Of a stretch of 64,000 nt of DNA, positions 1 to 10,089 are shown in pieces; positions within the stretch are counted from its first letter, which is position 1, and the number at the start of each line of letters is the position of its first letter. The notes beneath the pieces were generated by a model. It was not told where the DNA came from, searched no databases, and saw only the letters and a list, made by a program, of their open reading frames with translations. The DNA is taken from NCBI RefSeq assembly GCF_947172395.1, contig NC_069104.1, positions 10,133,355 through 10,197,354 on the forward strand. The letters run 5' to 3'. This stretch comes from Bicyclus anynana (lineage: Eukaryota > Arthropoda > Insecta > Lepidoptera > Nymphalidae). A program made the position numbers and the translations under genes.

Positions 1-153
1 TAAAACAATATTAATAATGTTTTCAATTGATATATTGGAATAACATTATTCTTTTTTTTGTTTTGTTTTAGTTTCATTTTCTCTATATGAGATACAATAC
101 AATAAAAAATTAATATTAATATGTCTTTCAACTAGTCTACACATATATTTATT

Positions 154-354
154 ACTAGTTGACGCCGCGCGGTTACACCCGCGTGGTCCCCGTTCCCGTA
201 GGAATACGGGGATAATATATAGCCTATAGCCTTCCTCGATAAATGGGCAATCTAACACTGAAAGAATTTTTTAAATCGGACCAGTAGTTCCTGAGATTAG
301 CGCGTTCAATCAAACAAACAAACAAACTCTTCAGCTTTATAATATTAGTATAGA
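154..354 (-). mobile_element. Helitron-like non-autonomous element, family A
   Basis: A roughly 200-bp element read on the minus strand. Its 5' end is the conserved TCTATACTAATATTATAAAG start (slightly changed here), followed by a TTTG repeat and the GAACGCGCTAATCTCAGGA block. It ends with a small GC-rich hairpin and GTCAACTAGT. Six more copies occur in this window. The TC start, 3' hairpin, CTAG end and insertion between A and T without target duplication fit Helitron-like elements. It lies about 240 bp upstream of the OrA start codon. Confidence 0.75.
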
Positions 355-596
355 TGAAACATTTCTTACATAACTTATGTGTAATTACAGATATGTGTTT
401 TTATTCGTTGTGTCCAGTTTTTCATTTAATTTTCGTTTTTTGGGACTATCATATTACAGTTTTACTAAAGAGCCAATTTCATTACAATATTGTAATAAGC
501 AAAGCCGCATCAACTTAATAGTTAAGCACTTAAAAATGAAACATTGAAAATACCACTATCAAAACGCAGACATCTTGGCACCTCAGTAACGTAAAC

Positions 597-1378
597 ATGT
601 CGAAATTTTTATTAAATCTGGAAGATCCAGAAAATCCCCTACTCGGTCCCACTTTATGGGGTTTGCAAAGATGGGGGATGTGGCAACCAGAAAAAGGCAT
701 AAAACAAGTTATTTACAACACTGTTCATGTACTAGCAATTCTCTTTGTTCTGAGTCAGTACGTAGAACTCTGGTTCATCAGATTCAATATGGACATGGCT
801 ATGAGGAACCTTTCAGTTACAATGTTGAGTACTGTATGCGTCATAAAAGCAGGGACTTTCATCATTTGGCAGAAGGATTGGAGACGATTAGTCTCTTTTG
901 TTTCTACAACAGAAAAGTACCAATTTAGTAAGAAGGATACAGAAGCTGATAAAATCATCCAGGATTATACTAAATATTCTAGATCGGTGACGTATTTTTA
1001 TTGGGGTTTAGTCTTTGCTACGGTTTTGACAGTAATTTTGGCGCCATTCGCTGGTTACCTGTCTTCTTCTCAGATACGTATGAATGAAACAGTACCGTAT
1101 CCAGAAATTTTAAGCTCTTGGGCGCCATTTGAGAAATCTAAAGGTTTCGGGTATTGGATTATGGTGATGGAACATGCCTTGATATGCTGTTATGGGGGTG
1201 GTATAGTTGCTAATTACGACTCCAACGCGGTTGTATTGATGACTTTTTTCGCTGGACAGTTGGATCTGATAAAGCTGAAGTGTTCCAACTTGTTCGGGGA
1301 TGGGGAAGAGCTTATCAGTTATCAAGTCGCTGTGAAACGGATTGGGGAATGTCATCAGCAGCATGTTCTACTTGTCAA
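597..1378 (+). CDS. OrA exon 1
   Basis: Encodes residues 1-260 plus two bases of codon 261. The open frame runs into TAA at 1380-1382, but GTAAAG at 1379 is a good splice donor. Joining to 1894 restores a Lys codon and a sequence homologous to OrB exon 2. The phase-2 donor is identical in OrB. Confidence 0.92.
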
Positions 1379-4300
1379 GTAAAGCTTTTCATTATTTTTG
1401 TTTATAATAACTAGCGGACTCAGTAAAGCTTCGCTTCGACAGCTAAGCGAAGCTCTACTAAGTTATTTTTGCAAATTTTCACCATTAATATTTTTTTTGC
1501 AAAACGCATCCAACCGAAAGTTGGAGTTGCATGCCCCGGACCGGATTCGATCCGGAATCGGAGGCAGAGGTCATATCCACTGGGTTATCACGGCTCATTT
1601 TCCAGTTATTGAAGAAAAAATGTTGGTACCAAAAAATATGGCAAATATTCTTTTAAAAAGTATCTTTAGTATCGAGTCCTGGACTACACGGATTTGAGTT
1701 CGGCTTCATAACTGTGGAGCTATTATTGTGGAGTTATTATTGTTCTTCAGATGTTTGAGAGATACCAACCCGCAAGCCCAGAGTGGTCAGTATCGGGCAA
1801 ACCTTTGTAGTGCGGCTCTCAAATACCTGATTATAATTAGATTTAACTAAAATGTTTTTTTTTTATACCTATTAAAAGTATATTAAATTCCAGATACTCT
1901 AAAATATTAAATTCCCTGCTGTCTCCGGTGTTATTTTTGTACGTCATCATCTGCTCGCTAATGCTTTGTGCAAGTGCAGTACAATTGACAACAGTAAGTT
2001 ATTTTTCTTTTTTTATGGAAAACATTTTTTCAGATGTGGGAAACGAACTTACGGCTTAGGGTGCAGGAGACAGGGTTTTAACCCACTATGACACTCGGTT
2101 GTAGAGTTATACACTAAATAGGATAGATGACACTTTTTTAAATGATCTTAAATTGATCAATATCATTCTAATAGATCGAAAAAAAAAATATTTTATTTTT
2201 TTGAGACGTGATTACAAGAAAACTTTAATTTTTAATTAAATTTTTTTGACAATACGAGCCAAAACGCTATCGGCCATTATGGTCTATATTTCAATGGAGA
2301 GTTTGACAAAAATACTAGTTAATAATTAGTTTGACGTTTAGTAAATCAAATAACAAAATGGACGACAGCGTTTTTGACGTTTGGAAAATTTAAAAAATAC
2401 ATGATTTGAAATTAAATTTTATAAGAAATCCTCCACTTTTATTAATTGATATCGATAAATTTCGGACCCTTATTCCATGTAATGCGAGTATACGAAATTA
2501 ATATTTATTATATTAAATTTGATATGAGTCAACTACCCTATTGAAAGTCACACACACACACCCATATACATCTTGGTTTTCAACGTAGGTATGGTTGCTA
2601 GTTATATGAGGTTTAAAAGGTATCATTTATAAAAGCATAGAATGTATTAATCTATACTAATATTATAAAGCTGAAGAGTTTGTTTGTTTGTTTGATTGAA
2701 CGCGCTAATCTCAGGAATACTGGTCCAATTTCAAAAATTCTTTCAGTATTAGATAGCCCATTTATCGAGGAAGGCTATAGGCTATATATTATTTCCATTT
2801 TCCTACGGGAACGGGAACCACGCGAGTGAAACCGCGCGGCGTCAGCTAGTTCATTTATACAAAGACAAACACATATTTTGTAGGAAGGAACAACGACGAT
2901 GCAGCAAATTTGGATAGCGGAATACCTGATAGCACTCGTCGCTCAATTGTTCCTGTACTGTTGGCATAGTAATAAGGTCCTGTATATGGTAAGATTATTA
3001 TTAGCAAATTTTAACGACCCACTGTTCCACTATAGGACCAGGCCTCCCTTAAAGGGTTAGTCAAAGCTATTCAATTAAGGGCTGGCCGGCTTAAGGGTAA
3101 TAACACAGATTTCGAGTCAGTACGACGCAAAGCATCGCAACTTTCAATATTATTCGAGAAAAATGGCTTCTACTTTTTAAATATGAATATTTTAAATACT
3201 GTTCACAAAGAACAGATTTTAAAATATTTAAAAATATAAGACGCCATTTTTCTTGAATAAGACTGATGCGACGCTTGTGTCTGACTCTAGAATGTATTCG
3301 TTTTTGAATTTTGTATTTGGAGCGGCTACGACACCGTCATGTTCCGCACGCTCTATCTGTTTAATCTGTGATTGATAAAAAAAAATAAAAAATGATCGTT
3401 ACAAAATCAAACAATCACCCTTCAAGTCCGCCAATCAGTATTGGAACAGCGTGGTAGTTTTTACCTATAATATAAATTTTGATCAGTTAGCATTAAATAA
3501 ATAGTGAATAACTAACTAGTTGGTTAAGTTAGTGAATAGACCAGAGAATGATGATCAACACTAATTATAGAGGCGAAAATTCGTGTGTAAGTATGTTCCT
3601 CCTTTGCATTGCTGCTATTGACGCCATTTGGCTGAAATTTGGAATGGAAATAAATTTTACTCTGGATTAACACATAGGCTACATTTCATCCCTAAAAAAC
3701 TAAGGTTCCCGCGGGATTCATAAAAAACTGAAATCCACGCTGACGAAGTCACGGGCGTCCGCTAGTATTATAATAAATTGCTTAAACTGTTTCACCAGAG
3801 TCTAAGCGTGGATCAGGGTGTCTACTCTAGCGCATGGTGGTCACAAGAGGTGCGCGTACGTCGTTCTATCGCTTTGCTGGGTGGTCAACTCAACCGACGC
3901 GTTGTCTTCACCGCTGGGCCCTTCACTAAGCTCACTGTATCTACCTTTATTGGTGTAAGTCTATTTTGATAACAAACTTGGAAACAAATAAAGTAATTTT
4001 TTTACCGATATTTTTTTATACAGGGTGTTCGGGAGTATTTTCTATAACTCTAGTGTAATATTCATTAAGAACAATTAATTAAAATGTCTTAGGAACATGT
4101 CTTCTAAAATGAATATTTTCTGAGTAAAAATATTTTAGTTAGCTAGTTCTATATTAGAACGAGTATCCAAAGCTGCTCTAATAGGATCTTACCAAATTTG
4201 GCTAGGCAGAGAGAACAACACGAGCAGAAAACGGGGAGTGTTGATCGATCAAGGAATTCCTTAACCCTACATCCTGTAGTCACAAGTTCAGGACTCTGCT

Positions 4301-4984
4301 CGGAGTTTTTCTCTCTACCACGCGATGGATCCGGCACCCGCACGGTGAATCCATGGAATGCTAAGATATTCGTCTCAATAGATCTTAAATTGTGTCCCTT
4401 ATATCGCATCTTTATATTAAGACTTAGATAAACTTATTAATCTATGAAGTAGCTTAATAGTGAAGTTCGGAGTGCCAGTTGCAATATCTCGTCGATATCG
4501 ACAGTCTTACGATTACGTATTTTAAAATGCAAGGATAGTATATGATAGGAAGGATAGGAAGTTAGAGGCGTGTGTAACATGGATAGTCGGAACTATTTGA
4601 GTTACTTTTTTTTTAGTTAAAAATAATGAGTTATGCAATTCGGCTCCTATAAGTGGACTTGTCAACACCTTGAAGTTATGGGAAATATTCCGCAACACCC
4701 TGTATACCTATGTCATTTAACAGCTCAATGGTAAAGTGGACGGATCACCGAAGGGTGAGCGTTCGATCCCCGCCTGGTCTTCTGTCGTACCCACTCCTAA
4801 TACAGTCTTTCCCGACTAGTAAAGGGCAATTAAGATATTGGTCATATATAAAAAATATGGCATATATTATTCTTTCTTTTTTAATGAAAAACGATTGATT
4901 ATTAACTGATTTACGATAATATTATTGTTTCAGATTTTAAAAGGATCCTACAGCTACTACACACTGCTAAGTAATAGGGAATAA
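597..4984 (+). CDS. OrA: odorant receptor (7tm_6 family), five exons, 397 aa
   Basis: Seven-transmembrane insect odorant receptor. In this family the protein forms a ligand-gated cation channel with Orco in the ciliary membrane of olfactory neurons; the ligand here is unknown. Coding exons by GT..AG rules and frame are 597-1378, 1894-1993, 2884-2988, 3799-3954 and 4934-4984, giving 397 residues, the usual length. Exon 1 carries the LLGPTLWGL N-terminal block (residues 15-23), hydrophobic segments near 39-60, 70-90, 132-155 and 187-215, and the loop motif YPEILSSW (168-175). Exon 2 holds a hydrophobic segment at about 270-292, exon 3 the hallmark QLFLYCWHSN (314-323), and exons 4-5 the C-terminal AGPFTKLTVSTFIG plus ILKGSYSYYTLL. 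Every junction keeps the frame and no stop interrupts it. The first ATG of the open frame is used (context AAACATGT). The paralogue OrB lies 12.9 kb downstream in the same direction. Assignment to the family is strong; the orthologue number is not determined. Confidence 0.93.
1422..1459. repeat. Hairpin next to a CTAGCGGAC motif, OrA intron 1
   Basis: Arms of 15 nt (AGTAAAGCTTCGCTT at 1422-1436 and its complement at 1445-1459, one mismatch) flank an 8-nt loop. CTAGCGGAC lies just upstream. Read on the minus strand this is a hairpin followed a few bases later by GTCCGCTAG, the arrangement of a Helitron 3' end. A second example with a perfect 15-bp stem is at 36378-36423. Confidence 0.55.
1517..1597 (-). 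mobile_element. tRNA-derived SINE (family H) head fragment
   Basis: Minus-strand fragment covering the tRNA-like head: a degenerate box A region near TGATAACCCAGTGG and a box B-like GGATCGAATCC, followed by the start of the body. It is truncated after about 80 bp. It lies in OrA intron 1. Confidence 0.65.
1894..1993 (+). CDS. OrA exon 2
   Basis: 100 nt after an AATTCCAG acceptor and before a GTAAGT donor. Completes codon 261 and encodes residues 262-294, a hydrophobic transmembrane segment with NSLLSPVLFLYVIICS. The equivalent OrB exon is also exactly 100 nt. Confidence 0.92.
2651..2850 (+). mobile_element. Helitron-like element, family A, in OrA intron 2
   Basis: Full-length copy beginning TCTATACTAATATTATAAAG and ending GGCGTCAGCTAG before T. 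The CGCG-rich 3' hairpin is visible just before the end. It is flanked by A and T with no longer target duplication. Confidence 0.8.
2884..2988 (+). CDS. OrA exon 3
   Basis: 105 nt (35 codons, phase 0 at both ends) after a TTTTGTAG acceptor and before GTAAGA. Encodes residues 295-329 with the diagnostic QLFLYCWHSN motif of lepidopteran odorant receptors. Confidence 0.92.
3123..3285. repeat. Imperfect palindromic MITE-like repeat, OrA intron 3
   Basis: Imperfect inverted repeat of about 160 bp: ATCGCAACTTTCAATATTATTC with AAAAATGGC on the left pairs with GCCATTTTTC and GATGCGACGC on the right. The centre is AT-rich. It may be a small foldback element; superfamily not assigned. Confidence 0.45.
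3560..3766 (+). mobile_element. Helitron-like element, family B, in OrA intron 3
   Basis: Degenerate 5' end, then the family block GGCTGAAATTTGGAATGG, then ATTAACACATAGGCTAC, ending in the GGGCGTCCGCTAGT terminus (a GCGGAC/GTCCGC hairpin in less worn copies). It ends 33 bp before OrA exon 4, so the acceptor tract of intron 3 is the host sequence right after this insertion. Confidence 0.7.
3799..3954 (+). CDS. OrA exon 4
   Basis: 156 nt (52 codons, phase 0) after a TTTCACCAG acceptor and before GTAAGT. Encodes residues 330-381, including VDQGVYSSAWW and AGPFTKLTVSTFIG, the start of the last transmembrane segment. OrB exon 4 is also 156 nt. Confidence 0.92.
4021..4702. mobile_element. TIR DNA transposon, non-autonomous (family N)
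   Basis: Terminal inverted repeats CAGGGTGTTCGGGAGTATTT and AAATATTCCGCAACACCCTG, flanked on both sides by TATA, which fits a TA target duplication and a Tc1/mariner-like MITE. There is no transposase frame. The interior near 4150-4400 differs from the copy at 26745-27363 and may be a separate insertion or captured sequence. It occupies most of OrA intron 4. Confidence 0.65.
4721..4893 (+). mobile_element. tRNA-derived SINE, family I
   Basis: Starts with tRNA-like boxes (AGCTCAATGGTAAAGTGG and GTTCGATCCCCGCC), then a body with CAGTCTTTCCCGACTAGT and GGTCATAT, ending A/T-rich. It sits just before OrA exon 5. Related copies are at 48323, 52763 and 53645. The anticodon arm is degenerate, so it is not a working tRNA gene. 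Confidence 0.6.
4934..4984 (+). CDS. OrA exon 5 (C-terminus and stop)
   Basis: Acceptor TTGTTTCAG, then 16 codons and TAA. Encodes residues 382-397 beginning ILKGSYSYYTLL, the conserved C-terminal tail of this receptor family. A possible polyadenylation signal AATAAA is at 5136-5141. Confidence 0.9.
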   Translation: MLKGSYSYYTLLSNRE

Positions 4985-6146
4985 TTGTACAGAGTTAAAT
5001 ATATAAATTTAATATAAGTTAAACAAAAATCACTTATTTCTCTCAGAGGTCATGATGTCAGTAATTTAGTATTAAACACAACGTATTTAATTAATTAATT
5101 GTTTCATATCTAGTTAGGTATACCTAGCATTTATAAATAAATCATACATTTATCACCAGCTGGCCTAATCACTATTTTGGTCTTTCTTATTAACCTATTA
5201 AAATAACCAAAAAATTGACAATATGTCATCTACATACTAAATGATATCCAGTAAGCACCGGATGACATTTGTATTTTGTATCATAGTATGTAGATGACAT
5301 TTTATCAATTGATTTGTTGTTTATTAACAATTATATGGTTAAGTGCGTATGTAAGTGTGTATTCATTCTGGTAATGGATGAAAACATCGACAAATGCCTT
5401 TAGACAGACTCTCTTGACATCTCTAGTGAACTTGAATTATATACGATTGATGGCTATTGGTTCGATTCTGAACTCAAGTAAATATTAAATGTAACAATTT
5501 TCTAGAACTCTTTTTTTTTTATTTTTTATTCGATGACTGAAGACCTTATCTTACCAGCAAAGATGTCCTACCATTCTTTGTTTGTTTACGTAAAGTACCT
5601 TCTAATAGATAAACTGCGATCTACCCGGGACCCGGGATACGGACCCTAAATAAATTCTAACAGTTTTAGAAAACACAACACCCAAGGCAACGCCTAGTTA
5701 GAAATTATAATTCTCAAATTGTATTTAATAAAGCGGCAAAATACCATCACGAGAACCCCCTAGGGGGTTCCTTCCCGTTGCCCCAACGACGCCATTGAAA
5801 TGTACGAAATCTCCAAACGATAAATTCTTTACGAGCCCACCCAGCAACCCGTAAAATTGAATTTTGCTGATTTCAAATTATAAAGAATTCAGTCTCAAGG
5901 AATGTTTTATAATAGTTTCTTTAAAATACAAAGGTAGTAGCAGATAACATAAAGTTATATTCCACGATTTTTCATAGAATGTATGGATTCAAAAATTCAG
6001 TGTCTAAAGACGAAATCCTTCGAAATCGTTCTGGGTTCGATCTGCGCCGTGGAGAACGACAAACATACGTTAACGTAGCTTTCCAGTGGTAAAAGAATTT
6101 TCAAAATCGGTTCAGTATATGCATAGAGTACCCCCTAAAATAGCGA
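4985..6146. other. OrA 3' flank and intergenic DNA, no gene seen
   Basis: Contains an imperfect inverted repeat (arms about 27 nt at 5212-5238 and 5285-5311, ATGTCATCTACATACT core) and a perfect 18-nt palindrome GAACCCCCTAGGGGGTTC at 5753-5770. A worn Helitron-like fragment is near 6070-6130. No coding frame of interest. Confidence 0.5.
5136..5141 (+). promoter_or_regulatory. Candidate polyadenylation signal of OrA
   Basis: AATAAA about 150 nt after the OrA stop codon. The position is plausible, but the surrounding DNA is AT-rich, so chance occurrence is possible. Confidence 0.4.
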
Positions 6147-6440
6147 GAAGCGATAGCCCGACATGTGACCTCTACCTCCGAATCCAGAGGGTGTGGGTTC
6201 GAATCCGGTCCGGGGCATGCACCTCCAACTTTTCATTTGTGTGCATTTTAAGAAATTAAATATCACGTGTCTCAAACAGCGAAGGAAAACATTGTGAGGA
6301 AACCTGCATACCAGAGAATTTTCTTAATTCTCTGCGTGTGTGAAGTTTGCCAATCCGCATTGGGCCAGCGTGGTGGACTATTGGCCTAACCCCTCTCATA
6401 CTGAGAGGAGACTCGAGCCGAATATGGGTTGATAATGATG
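6147..6440 (+). mobile_element. tRNA-derived SINE, family H
   Basis: tRNA-like head (GCGATAGCCCGACATGTGAC, then GGTTCGAATCC), body with GGGGCATGCACCTCCAACTT and AAATATCACGTGTCTCAAAC, the block GGACTATTGGCCTAACCCCT, and a GATAATGATGA tail. One of about eleven copies or fragments of this SINE in the window. Confidence 0.8.
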
Positions 6441-6627
6441 ACCCCTTAAAATACCACAAACTTTACCTCTTTGTAATAAATCTGTAATAAACAGATGTCT
6501 CAATCACCATATAAGTTGGTATGAACTGGTAAAGCTGCATACTTTCAGATTTGATGGCGAAAGTCTAGAATCACAAGCAGAATAATTGTGAATGACAGTA
6601 GGTATAAGTTTGTCATTAACAAGGTGT

Positions 6628-6628
<1 letters not shown>

Positions 6629-6662
<34 letters not shown>
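6629..6662. repeat. (TAA)n microsatellite, tail of the RTE LINE
   Basis: About eleven TAA/ATA triplets directly after the 3' UTR of the minus-strand RTE element, most simply its 3' tail. Confidence 0.8.
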
Positions 6663-7745
6663 GCCTTTTTATTCCAATATCCTCAGTTTTTTTACATTAT
6701 ACATTGTGTTAGTGATTAATTTTTTTTTTTTTACAAATGTACTTATAATATAGTGTTAGTTAATGTTAGTTAACTTAGATCTAAATTATTTGGGATATGG
6801 ACCCCATTTTGGGTATAGGCCTCCCCCAACCTTTTCCACCTTTCCCTGTCCTTGGCTTGGTCAATCCAATTTCTCCCCACTGCTTGAGCGATGTCATCTT
6901 CCCATCGCTGCTTTGGTCTACCGACTTTTCTTTTACCTGATGGACCCTTCCATTTGGTTGTTTCTATTGTCCATCTTCTGTCAGAACAGCGTGCGATGTG
7001 ACCAGCCCATTGCCACTTTATTGTCAGTGCCTGTTTCAGCGCATCTGTGACCTTCGTTTTTTGTCTTATATTCTCACTTCGTACTTTATGTATTTTTCTG
7101 ATCCGTAATATGCTTCTCTCCATTGCTTTTTGTGTATTAGCAATTTTTTGTTTTATACTGTTTGTGAATACCCAAGATTGACAACCATACAAGAGGCATG
7201 GTGTAATACAGGAATCCATTACAATTTTTTTCATGTGTAGGCTATAGTTACCTTTTAATATCTCCTTCAACGACCAAAACTTTTTCCATGTCAGATTTAT
7301 TCTTCTTGTCACTTCTAGTAGGTTACTGTTTACGTTAAATGAGACTTGTTTCCCCAAATAAATATAATTGTCAACATATTCTATTAGGTGTCCGTTTACT
7401 TGTATTGGTCTTTTGTAAGTGTTGGTCATTATTTTTGTCTTATCTGTGTTCATATCAAGTCCTACTTTTTTACTTTCCTGATCGAGTGTTGTTATCATTT
7501 CCTCCAGGTCTTTAGGTGATTCGGCCATTATCACAATGTCATCTGCAAATCTTAGATGATTGAGATAGTTGCCATTTATCAGTATGCCTTTTTGTGCCCA
7601 GTTCATTTTGCTAAAAATATCTTGAAGGACCGCTATAAAAAGCTTTGGTGACAGCGGGTCGCCTTGTTTTACACCTCGTTCAATATTGAAGGGTTCTCCA
7701 CTGGTCTCGAGCTTTACTTTGCTGGTACTGTTTTCGTATATGTTT
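6629..7745 (-). mobile_element. RTE-type LINE, 3' half (split by a later LINE insertion)
   Basis: Minus-strand frame (6770 to about 7745) encodes the second half of an RTE reverse transcriptase: GVKQGDPLSPKLF (motif B), RFADDIVIM (catalytic YADD-type box), GLDMNTDKTKIM, and the RTE C-terminal block WQWAGHIAR followed by GRPKQRWEDDI. The 3' end runs into (TTA)n at 6629-6662, a microsatellite tail typical of RTE elements. The matching 5' half is at 10090-11835. The frame reaches the normal end of the RTE ORF without a stop. Confidence 0.85.
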
Positions 7746-7929
7746 TTTATTAAAAAAAAAAAAAAATAAAAATAAAATTCATTTATTTCAGGCATACACC
7801 CATATTAGGAAAGACATAAAACAAAAATAAAATTAAGAAGTCGAAATACTATTGTTAAAATGTCAGAATAATATGAAATGTCAGTAGAAAAGCAGTATGG
7901 TCAATATTATTAAAGTCTGTCAGGTTACC

Positions 7930-8292
7930 TTACAATTTCCGTATCGGCATGGGCACTGTAATATGTCTGTCACAGCAGTGACGGACATAAATACAGTCGA
8001 GCCTTGCCGCGATAGCTCTAAGAATGCTGTTGGAACTGCCCCTCACCCTGCGGACCATCGACACGCCTCTTTTTCTTATAACAGTGTTAAAACAGTCTGT
8101 TCGCGCGTCGGCGAACATGCCTGATGCACTACAGAATCGGGGCAGCCCCAACAACATCCTAAAAGCATTATTATATAAGACACGGAGGTCGCTATACTTT
8201 TTCTTTTTATAGTTAGCCCACAGGCTGCACGTGTAGAGGGATGTACAGTAAGCTTTAAAAAGTGTAATTTTAACCTGCTGAGCAACGCGCAA
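7930..8292 (-). pseudogene. C-terminal part of the inserted LINE ORF2
   Basis: A 120-residue frame continuing the reverse transcriptase of 8270-9940 after a frameshift. It contains VKITLFKAYCTSLYTCSLW, the thumb/C-terminal region common in CR1/L2-type LINEs, and ends in the natural stop. Non-functional because the ORF is broken. Confidence 0.75.
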
Positions 8293-9940
8293 ACCTGCGA
8301 GCTATCATGTTAGCTCTTATAGATAGAGACCTCCGCTCCCTCTCGATATCGGCATCATCCCTGAGGTCGCTGGTAATCACATGCCCTAGGTATTTAAACT
8401 GGCTCACTATACTCAAAGGAACATGAGAAAGTAACACTGGTGGCACATTCCGATGACATGTTCCACCAACCGCCTCAAAGACCATGCACTTGCTCTTCGC
8501 GACATTATATTTTAAGCCATGACGACAAGCATACTCTTCACACGTCAGCATGAGCGTCCTTAGTCCACAAATCGACGCACTCAGCAGCACCATGTCGTCT
8601 GCGTAATTCAGGTTGTTAATACAAATTCCATCAACATGGCAGCCGACATGTAGGCTGCTGAGCGTGACGATCAACTCGTTCATGTACAAGTTGAATAGAG
8701 TAGTTGAAGATATTCCGCCTTGTCTGACGCCGCACTCAAGCTGATACGAATCCGACATTGTTCCCGCCCATCGAACATTATTAGACTGGTGGGCATACCA
8801 GTACTGGAAAATGTTGAGCAATTCCTGAGGTGTTCCTGTACATTTAAGCTTTTTCCAAAGCAGGTCATACGCCACCAGATCAAACGCTTTAGATAGATCT
8901 AGGAAGCACGCAAACACAGGGGTCTTGCGGCTTGTGTAGTATTTCACGGTTTGCTTAAGAGACAGTATTGCACTTTCTGTAGACAATTGAGGACGAAAAC
9001 CGAACTGATTATCGTGCAGTGTTACATGTTTATTTAACTGTATATTAAGCAAACCGTCAAAAATCTTTGCCGTAACAGTGGCAAGGGAAATTGGTCTGTA
9101 GTTATTTTTGTCTGCCAGATCTCCGGTTTTGTTTTTGACTACAGGTACTACCACTGTTTTCATAAGATCATCCGGTAAGTAGCAATGACTCACGCACAGT
9201 GAAAAGAACACCGCCAAAACCCTAGAAATATGAGGTCCAGCGTATTGAAGGTGCTCAATGCTGAGTCCGTCATGGCCCGGAGACTTGCCCCTACCAATTT
9301 GCTTTATGATGTTACTAACGTCTTTCGCTCGGAAATACATCTCTACCTTTTGACCGTTCACACCAGCATTAAGCACCTCCGACGCCGGCCCTAAAGAAGA
9401 TTTTACAATAAAATGGCTCCTAAAGATATTCGCAATGCCTTTAGGATCCATCACACCATCGATGCTCACTGGGAGGCCAGGCCGTATATTTGCCTTACGT
9501 GGTTCTTTCCAAAAACCACGGAAATCACCTTTACTGTGTTTTTCCGCCAGAGCGTCCATTCTTATTTGCTCCTGATGATTTTGGCACCATTTTAGACGGG
9601 ATTTAAATGCTCTTCTGCTTTCACACATTTCGTGATATATGAGGCCAGATTTAGGCTTACCACACATCACCCATTCCATGAAACTAGACCTGGCCACCCT
9701 ATGCACATCGCTGATATGTTTGTTCCATCCCACCATGCGTGGGCCACGCCCCTCCGTCCTCGCACTACCACGACTCACCACCGCAGCGTTCTTCAAAGCA
9801 CAAACAATGTCGGAATAAATTCTATCAAGAACACGCCTGTGGTCATGGCTATTACAAAAACAATCAGCACAGTCAATACATTCAGGAGGGAAGTCAATCA
9901 ATTTTAACCTTCTATTGCACTCTTTGGTAAACATAACCAC
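8270..9940 (-). pseudogene. Reverse transcriptase ORF of the inserted LINE
   Basis: 556 residues with the full set of RT motifs: NNYRPISLATVTAKIFDGLL, FACFLDLSKAFD, QLECGVRQGGISSTTLF, NYADDMVLLSA and FKYLGHVI. The active-site Asp pairs (LDLSKAFD and YADD) are kept. The frame is cut off upstream by a TAA at 9971 and lost at about 8280 by a frameshift, so the element is dead but not old. Confidence 0.85.
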
Positions 9941-10089
9941 CTGTTCCTTACTTCTTTCTCCCCATATTATTTACAAATTTAAATTACAGTCAATAACAAG
10001 TGGAAAATGATCCGACCATCGTGTATCATATTTTACATTTACATTAATAATAGATTGCTCAGCCGAGCAAGTTGCTATACAACTATATT

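Noticed and set aside
1398..1697. 99-residue frame in OrA intron 1
   Set aside because: Spans a hairpin and a reverse SINE fragment inside the intron; no coding signal.
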